Part shown: positions 58,301-64,000 of the stretch, piece by piece | Numbering within the stretch: position 1 is the stretch's first letter | How the letters are laid out: every line of letters starts with the position of its first letter | DNA from: CAVRUD01 sp963849635 | GTDB taxonomy: Bacteria > Chloroflexota > Chloroflexia > Thermomicrobiales > UBA6265 | Reading direction: 5' to 3' | NCBI GenBank assembly: GCA_963849635.1 | Contig: CAWKIA010000005.1 | Span: 1-64,000, forward strand | DNA length: 64,000 nt | Position numbers and translations under genes: made by a program | Notes under the pieces: model-generated | What the model saw: only the letters and a program-made list of their open reading frames with translations | Databases searched by the model: none | What the model was told of the DNA's origin: nothing

Positions 58301-59299
58301 ATGGCCACCCCCGATCTCGCCGACCCCGCAGCGTCCGCACCCGCACCCGCCTCGATCGGGTCGAAGGTGGCGACCACGCTGAACCCGGTCTTTCGCAAGG
58401 GGATCCTGGTCGCGACCCACAACCGCGCGGTGGCGAAGGGCGTGAAGCGCTACGGGATGCGGCTTGGGGCAGGCAGGTACGTGGCGGGCGAGACGCTGGA
58501 CGAGGCGGTCGTGACGCTGCGTGGTCTGAACGAGAAGGGGCTGCGGACGAACACGACGCTCCTGGGCGAGGGGGTCAAGGACGAGGCGATGGCGGCGGCG
58601 GTCGTCGATCGCTACGTCGAGATTCTCGATCGGATCGCGGCGGAGAAGCTGATCACGAATGTGGCGTTGAAGTTGACTCACCTTGGTCTGGATCTGGGTG
58701 AGGATCTGGCCTACGCCAATGTCGAGAAGCTCGTCAGGCACGCGGCGGAGCGGCAGAACTTCATCCGGATGGATATGGAAGAGTCGGCCCGGGTGGATCC
58801 TACGCTGCGGATCTACCGCAGGCTGCGGGAGGCGGGCCACGACAATGTCGGGACGGTGCTGCAATCCGCCCTCTACCGGACGCCGGACGACCTTTCCAGC
58901 CTGCTGCCGCTCAATCCGAATCTGCGGTTGGTGAAGGGTGCGTATCTGGAGCCGGCGACGGTCGCCTACCCGCAGAAGGCGGACGTCGATGCGGCCTACG
59001 TCCGGTTGGCGGAGCGGATGCTGCTCGAAGGGCAGTTCACCGGGATTGCGACCCACGACGAGCAGATCATCGAGCACGTGATCGCGTTTGCGGCCAAGCA
59101 CGGCATTGGGAACGACCGCTACGAGTTCCAGTTGCTCTATGGGATTCGGCAGGCGTTGCAGCTGGATCTGGTCCGGCGGGGGCATCGGGTGTTGATCGCG
59201 ACGCCGTTCGGGCCGGATTGGTATTTCTATTTGATGCGGCGGCTGGCTGAGCGGCCGGCGAATGTGCTGTTCTTTGCGAAGAATTTGGTGAAGCGGTAG
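58301..59299 (+). CDS. putB: Proline dehydrogenase
   Basis: FAD-dependent monofunctional proline dehydrogenase of 332 residues; it converts proline to pyrroline-5-carboxylate and passes electrons to the membrane. FIRMDMEESARVDPTL, VALKLTHLGLDL, LRLVKGAYLEP, FTGIATHDEQII and YFYLMRRLAERPANV are the conserved FAD and substrate motifs. AGGAGG lies 10 bases before ATG 58301. Together with the P5C dehydrogenase gene it makes a complete proline-to-glutamate operon. Confidence 0.96.
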   Translation: MATPDLADPAASAPAPASIGSKVATTLNPVFRKGILVATHNRAVAKGVKRYGMRLGAGRYVAGETLDEAVVTLRGLNEKGLRTNTTLLGEGVKDEAMAAAVVDRYVEILDRIAAEKLITNVALKLTHLGLDLGEDLAYANVEKLVRHAAERQNFIRMDMEESARVDPTLRIYRRLREAGHDNVGTVLQSALYRTPDDLSSLLPLNPNLRLVKGAYLEPATVAYPQKADVDAAYVRLAERMLLEGQFTGIATHDEQIIEHVIAFAAKHGIGNDRYEFQLLYGIRQALQLDLVRRGHRVLIATPFGPDWYFYLMRRLAERPANVLFFAKNLVKR

Positions 59300-59319
59300 G
59301 AGAGGACCTCACCCCCTAC

Positions 59320-59345
59320 CCCCTCTCCACGGCGGTGGAGAGGGG
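59320..59345 (+). terminator. Hairpin after proline dehydrogenase
   Basis: CCCCTCTCCAC (59320-59330) and GTGGAGAGGGG (59335-59345) with a 4-base loop, preceded by CCTCACCCCC. It has no T run. Confidence 0.55.
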
Positions 59346-59373
59346 CGTCAGGCTGTGCTTTTCACAGGGGTGG

Positions 59374-59955
59374 TTACTGCCGAGGGTCGTTGTCTGTGTT
59401 CATGATCGATTCGACGATGACGGTTCCGTGGACGAGCAACTCTGGTAAGGTCATCGGCGTTTGCGCATGCCAGTAGCGGGTTGCCCGTTCCTCTACAAGA
59501 CGGAAATCGTGCTCTGACGGGTGTGTGAGGTTGGCAGCCTCGTAGGCCTCGACGACGAGGGCGCCGTCACGCTCCAGCGTCGTGCCATCTACGAGCGCGC
59601 AGCGGTGGATGATTCCGCTCGGCCGGTACTTAGCCTGGAACCGCTGGGCGAGTGCCAGGCTTGACCAAACGTAGACGGCGTCGAGCCGGCTGGGCAGATG
59701 CGGCGCGGTTTTTACCCGTGCCCGTTCGAACGCCGCTTCGAGCAGGACCATTTCGGATCGGTAGCCTCCCAGTCGCACCAGGCCAACCCACTCCTCGCTT
59801 GCTAGAAGGCGCTGGATTGCGGCTTGCCCAGCCCCGATCTTTAGTTCGGCCAACCGGACGAGGTGCGGGTACTCGCTGGCCACGGCGTAGGACCGTAACA
59901 CCTGCCCCGTGGGAAGCGCCTGGGTAGCGACGTGGAAGAGGGAGGGGGATTCCAT
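59374..59955 (-). CDS. Hypothetical protein, possibly DUF2441-like
   Basis: Intact frame of 193 residues with no signal or membrane segment. Not recognised with certainty. The start SLFHVATQALPTGQVLRSYA and the middle RLDAVYVWSSLALAQRFQAK, followed by IIHRCALVDGTTLERDG, recall the DUF2441 group, which has an ADP-ribosyltransferase-like fold. If so it could be a toxin-like or modifying enzyme. No partner gene of obvious antitoxin type is adjacent. The ribosome site before ATG 59955 is weak. Confidence 0.65.
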   Translation of the reverse strand: MESPSLFHVATQALPTGQVLRSYAVASEYPHLVRLAELKIGAGQAAIQRLLASEEWVGLVRLGGYRSEMVLLEAAFERARVKTAPHLPSRLDAVYVWSSLALAQRFQAKYRPSGIIHRCALVDGTTLERDGALVVEAYEAANLTHPSEHDFRLVEERATRYWHAQTPMTLPELLVHGTVIVESIMNTDNDPRQ

Positions 59956-60014
59956 GGTCGGAAGAGCAATCCATCGTGAGGAGCGCGAACGTCCTGCATC
60001 GGCGCCCCGCCACC

Positions 60015-60042
60015 GCCCGTCTCCACCGCGGTGGAGACGGGC
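60015..60042 (-). terminator. Hairpin after BNR protein 2
   Basis: GCCCGTCTCCAC and GTGGAGACGGGC are perfect 12-base arms around CGCG. It lies just past the stop of the minus-strand BNR gene. Confidence 0.6.
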
Positions 60043-60057
60043 TTGGGGGTGAGGTCT

Positions 60058-63000
60058 TTATCCCTTCTTCTCACCTGCTGCTACCGGCGTGATCGCCGGC
60101 AGCGCCGCGTCACGAACCAGGGTGTTGAACGCCGCCACGTCGTCTTTCTCCAATGCGGTGAGGGCGTCGAGGTGGACGGCGATGCGGGTGGAGAGGTCGG
60201 TGAAGAGGTCTTGCTGCTGTTTGGTGGGGGCGGTGTCGCCGGCGCCGACGGAGTTGCCGAGGGCGGCTAGCTTCGAGTTGAGTTTGACGGGGAAGTTGAG
60301 GGTGTCCTGGGAGCTCTTGGCGTCCTTCTGGATCAGTTCGCCCTCGATGTCGTCGAGCTTCTTGCCGAGAGATTTGGCGGCGTCCTTGATCGCCTGACCG
60401 GCGTCGAGGTCCTTGGAACGCTTGGTCCAGAGGTCGGCCTGCTCGCGGATGGAGCGGATGCGGTTGATCGCCTCGTTGATCTCGGTGTGCTTGTCGCGGA
60501 TCTGGAGGCCGAGGGCGAACTGGGCTTTGAGGTCCGCTTCGGGCACTGACAGGCGGGGGTCGGGGAGGATCTGGAAGGTGACGGATTGGGTCTGGTCACC
60601 GACGGTGAGGCGGGCTTCGTAGGTGCCGGGGGCGGCAATTGGGCCGGAGCGGCCGGGCTGGTCGCCGCCCTTGGTGGCGATCTTGGTGGCGTCGTCGTAG
60701 CGGGTGTTCCAGACGTAGCGGTTGAGGCCGGCCTTGGCGGGGACGGTTGGCTCCTCGTCCTTGTCCTCTTCGTCCTGATCGGGGCGGGCGTCCTCACCGC
60801 TGGCGGCGGCGCCGATCGGGTCGCCTGGCAGGGCGGCGGTGGATCCGGCTCGAGACGGTGGTGGCGGCTGGCTCGTCGTCCTTCTTCTTGCTCTTGAAGG
60901 AGCGGATCTCGTTGCCGTCGGCGTCAAAGAAGGCGAGGGTGATCGGCTCGGCTGGTTCTTCCGCCAGGGTGTAGTGGAGGAGGATGCCGTCGGGCGGGTT
61001 GGTGCCGGCGTCGATCCAGGTCGATTTGGTTTGGCCGTCCGGGTCCTTCTTCTGGTAGAAGGCGGGGATCAGGCCGCCGACGAAGGCGAAGTTCTTGCCG
61101 TTGACGGGGGAGTGGCCGAAGCCGTGCAGGCGGCCATAGCGGATGGTGTCGCGCGGGGTGAGGAGCTTCGCTTCCTCTGCCTTGGCGTCAGCCTGGTCAG
61201 AGAGTTGGTGGAGGACGGTGACGTCGTCGAAGACCCAGAAGGAGCGGCCGTGGGTGCCGACGACGAGGTCGCCCTGGGTGAGGACCATGTCGTGGACCGG
61301 GACGACGGGGAAGTTGCCGCCCAGGCGCTGCCAGGTGGCGCCGTCGTCGGAGGAGAGGTAGATGCCCGTCTCGGTGCCGGCGTAGAGGAAGCCCTTGCGG
61401 GCCGGGTCTTCGCGGATGACGCGGGTGAAGTCGTCGCCGGCGATGCCGCTGGTGATCTTCTGCCAGGTGGCGCCGAAGTCGGTCGTCTTGAAGAGGTAGG
61501 GGGCGAAGTCGTCGAGCTTGTAGCGGGTGGCGGCCAGGTAGGCGGTGCCGGGGTCGTGGGGTGAGGCCTCGATGGTGGTGACCATGCGCCCAGACGGGCA
61601 GTTCCGGCGGGGTGATGTTGGTCCACTCCTTGCCGCCGTCGCGGGAGATGTGGACCAGGCCGTCGTCGGAGCCGGCCCAGAGGAGGTTGGCCTGGAGGGG
61701 CGACTCGGCCAGGGCGAAGACGGTGCCGTAGACCTCGGCGCCGGTGTTGTCCTTGGTGATCGGGCCGCCGGAGGGCTGGAGGGTGGTCGGGTCGTTGCGG
61801 GAGAGGTCTGGGGAGATCGGCTCCCAGGAGGCGCCTTCATCTGTCGAGCGGAAGATGACGTTGGAGGCGGTGTAGACGGTGTTGGGGTCGTGGGGCGAGA
61901 GGAGCGTCGGCGAGGTCCAGTTGAATCGGTAGCGGAAGTCCTTGGCGCCCCAGCCGGAGTACTCCTCTGGCCAGACCGTGACGTCGCGCAACTGGCCGAC
62001 GGCGTGGTCGTAGCGAGTGAGGACGCCCTGGTAGCAGCCGGCGTAGACGACATTAGGGTTGTCGGGACGGATGGCGATGTGGCCGGACTCGCAGCCTCCG
62101 ATCTCGTACCACTCGGTGATGGTGATGGCGTCGTAGTTGGAGCGGCTGGGGACGCTCATGGTGGTGTTGTCTTGCTGGGCGCCGTAGACGCGGTAGGGCG
62201 TCCGGGTGTCGGTGGTGACGTGGTACATCTCGGCGGTCGGCTGGTTGTAGAGGGTCGACCAGGAGAGGCCGCCGTTGAAGGAGACGGTGCCGCCGCCGTC
62301 GTTGCCGAGGATCATGCGCTTCGGGATCGGCGGGGTCGATCCAGAGGTCGTGGTTGTCGCCGTGGGGTGCTGGCACCTGATGGAAGGTGGCGCCGCCGTC
62401 GACGGAGCGCCACATCTCGACGTTGAGGCACCAGACGGTGTTGGCGTCCTGCGGGTCGGCCGTGAGGTGGGAGTAGTACCAGGCGCGCTGGCGGAGGTTG
62501 CGGTCCTCGCTGAGGCGCTCCCAGGTCTCGCCGCCGTCGTCGGAGCGGAAGACGCCGCCCTTGTCGTGCTCGACGAGGGCCCAGACGCGGTCGGTCTGGG
62601 CGGGGGAGACGGCGATGCCGATCTTGCCCTTGATCCCTTTGGGCATGCCGGGTTTGGCGGAGAGGTCGGTCCAGGTGTCGCCGCCGTCGGTGGAGCGCCA
62701 GAGGCCGGATCCTGGCCCGCCGGAGCTCATGTAGTGGGGGCCGCGGCGACCTTCCCAGAAGGAGGCGAAGATGATGCGCGGGTTGTTCGGATCGATGACG
62801 AGGTCGATGGCGCCGGCGTCCTCGCCCTGGGTGAGGACGAGGTCCCAGGTCTTGCCGCCGTTGGTGGAGCGGTAGACGCCGCGCTCGGGGTTGGCGCCGT
62901 GGGCGTGGCCGAGGGCGGCGACGAAGACGAGGTCGGGGTTCGTGGGGTGGACCCGGATCTTGGCGATGTTGCGGGTGGCTTCGAGGCCGAGGTGGGTCCA

Positions 63001-63358
63001 GGTCTTGCCGGCGTCGGTCGACTTGTAGACGCCGTCGCCGTGGGAGACGTTGCCGCGGATGGTGGCTTCGCCCATGCCGGCGTAGATGACGTTGGGGTCG
63101 GCGGGGCAGAGGGCGAGGCCGCCGACGGAGGCGCGCTTGAAGAAGCCGTCGGAGACGTTGTCCCAGTACTGGCCGCCGTCGGTGGTCTTCCAGACGCCGC
63201 CGCCGGTGGAGCCAAAGTAGAAGGTGCCGATGTCCTTCGGATCACCGGCGACGGCGACGACGCGGCCGCCGCGGAAGGGGCCGATCAGGCGCCATTCGAG
63301 CGAATCGAACGGTTGCGCGGCGCGTGCGCTCGTCGGTGTGCGGGTTCGGGTGCGTCAC
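60058..63358 (-). CDS. BNR/VPS10-like beta-propeller protein 2, several frameshifts
   Basis: About 1100 residues. It has the same order as the 53240-56392 protein: GVWKTTDGGQYW, YKSTDAGKTWTHLG, YRSTNGGKTWDL, LWRSTDGGDTWTDLS, VFRSDDGGETWERLS, VHISRDGGKEWTN, IYLSSDDGATWQRLGG. The post-propeller domain has PEPITLAFFDADGNEIRS and LNRYVWNTRYDDAT. An acidic linker (DARPDQDEEDKDEE) is unique to this copy. Breaks near 63310, 62330, 61590 and 60850. GGGAGG lies 4 bases before GTG 63358. The two copies flank the proline genes and face each other. Confidence 0.85.
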
Positions 63359-63400
63359 GGTACCTCCCCGGTGTGGGCGAACGATAGGGGAGGGATTATA

Positions 63401-63482
63401 GAGACGTGAGACGTGAGTCGTGAGTCGTGAGAAAGCCCCTATCCCCCCGGCTCCCTAGCTCCCGCAGCGGCAGGGGGAAGGG
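63401..63482. repeat. GTGAGAC/GTGAGTC tandem repeat and C/G-rich palindrome
   Basis: Four to five copies of GACGTGA-like 8-mers at 63401-63431, the same type as at 4305-4365. It is followed by CCCCTATCCCCCC and GGCAGGGGGAAGGGGG at 63437-63482, of the CCTCACCCC family, which runs into the end of the small gene at 63439. Confidence 0.7.
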
Positions 63483-63690
63483 GGAGAACGGCCGGATCGG
63501 CGTCCTCGGCCTTCGCGCTGAGGGCCTTTTGGAGGGCGTCCTGGATCCAGGCAAACCCGATATCCCGGGCGATATAGACTGCGCCGGATTGGACGTGGTC
63601 GACCTCGGCCCGGAGGAGGCGGCCGGTGGCGGTCTCGTGCCAGACCCGGACGACGAACGAGTCGTAGCGTGGGGAACGGTCATTGGACAT
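63439..63690 (-). CDS. Conserved hypothetical small protein
   Basis: 83 residues, soluble, no known domain. PRYDSFVVRVWHETATGRLL and AEVDHVQSGAVYIARDIG look like one small beta domain of a type I have seen as short conserved hypotheticals. The last 20 residues (LPLPPAAAGAREPGG) come from the repeat element, so the natural stop may be earlier. It stands between the BNR gene and the truncated gene at the right edge. Confidence 0.6.
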   Translation of the reverse strand: MSNDRSPRYDSFVVRVWHETATGRLLRAEVDHVQSGAVYIARDIGFAWIQDALQKALSAKAEDADPAVLPLPPAAAGAREPGG

Positions 63691-63762
63691 AGGTACCTCG
63701 TCGGATCGGGTGCCGGCGGACGCGTGTCCCTTACCGGGTTTGACGAGGGTAAATGGGTGGGC

Positions 63763-64000
63763 TTACGCGAACCTTTCAATGGGGGTTCTACCGGCTCGTG
63801 CGGTGGTAGTGGGATGGTTGTTGGACCAGTTGGAGGCGATAGCGAGGGCATCGGCCACGGCGTCACCGGGCTCGAGCTGCATGCCGCTCGACCAGGCCGC
63901 GTCGAACTCGGCGGGGGGAAGTGCGTGGCGGGCAGCAGTGAGCTCTTCTTCGTACTCGCCGTGGTCGACCGTATCGCGGGCGGCTCCGGTCGTTTCGCGG
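63763..64000 (-). CDS. C-terminal end of a LuxR-type ATPase regulator (partial)
   Basis: Seventy-eight codons run into the window from beyond the right edge. The end reads EEELTAARHALPPAEFDAAW, then SGMQLEPGDAVADALAIA, the pattern found at the C-terminus of large NB-ARC/TPR regulators (xALGEAAFAAAW, LEEAVAEAL). Only the tail is visible, so the assignment rests on this short motif. The last 20 residues are Asn/Thr-rich. Confidence 0.6.
   Translation of the reverse strand, partial: RETTGAARDTVDHGEYEEELTAARHALPPAEFDAAWSSGMQLEPGDAVADALAIASNWSNNHPTTTARAGRTPIERFA

Noticed and set aside
1..64000. tRNA, rRNA, prophage, integrase or IS element
   Set aside because: I looked for T-loop-like segments, transposase and integrase motifs on both strands and found none I could support.

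Overview
This is a GC-rich bacterial chromosome segment. The gene families suggest Chloroflexota, probably near the Thermomicrobia: Tat-exported proteins with an RRGF-type leader, PF03640 secreted repeats, a YCII plus COG4941 sigma pair, BNR/VPS10-like beta-propeller proteins, and palindromic repeats in almost every gap. That placement is inference; there is no rRNA or tRNA to anchor it. I see no phage, IS element or CRISPR array.

Layout. 0.1-5.9 kb: a LacI-regulated CUT1 ABC importer (binding protein plus two permeases, no ATPase) with a nucleoside hydrolase and a paired palindromic operator. 6-7.4 kb: an esterase and a VOC protein. 7.8-11.3 kb: three Tat-exported Cys-rich paralogs, one with a long Thr/Pro stalk. 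11.5-13.7 kb: a NarL-type two-component pair. 14-21.8 kb: a PF03640 secreted protein, YCII/sigma pair, deazaflavin-type reductase, double-CAP secreted protein, SDR, DinB and a methyltransferase. 21.9-38.8 kb: a large catabolic island with an SMP-30 lactonase, a SelA-like PLP enzyme, three creatininase-family amidohydrolases, RidA, two enolase-superfamily enzymes, an amidohydrolase, a dimethylformamidase-like protein, a ceramidase-like hydrolase, an RraA-type aldolase and two IclR regulators. 39-40.2 kb: a Tat-exported tyrosinase. 40.4-52.3 kb: two paralogous amino-acid-permease-like proteins flanking a MinD/ParA-like ATPase, followed by a family-5 binding protein, a hybrid histidine kinase with REC-REC-Hpt, and a response regulator. 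52.5-53.1 kb: an AbrB/RelE toxin-antitoxin pair. 53.2-63.4 kb: two BNR-propeller proteins flanking a proline-to-glutamate operon (P5C dehydrogenase, proline dehydrogenase). The right end cuts a gene on the minus strand.

Many reading frames are interrupted by single-base insertions or deletions while the protein sequence on both sides stays conserved. These are scattered over the whole window but extremely dense from about 42.6 to 51.8 kb, where they occur every 15-150 bases. I read this mainly as unpolished sequence, not gene decay, and give restored gene extents with the break positions.

The best candidates for undescribed biology are the permease/ATPase/binding-protein/hybrid-kinase module, the catabolic island of unknown substrate, and a 23-bp-period array of covarying hairpins between the ridA-like gene and its enolase-superfamily neighbour.
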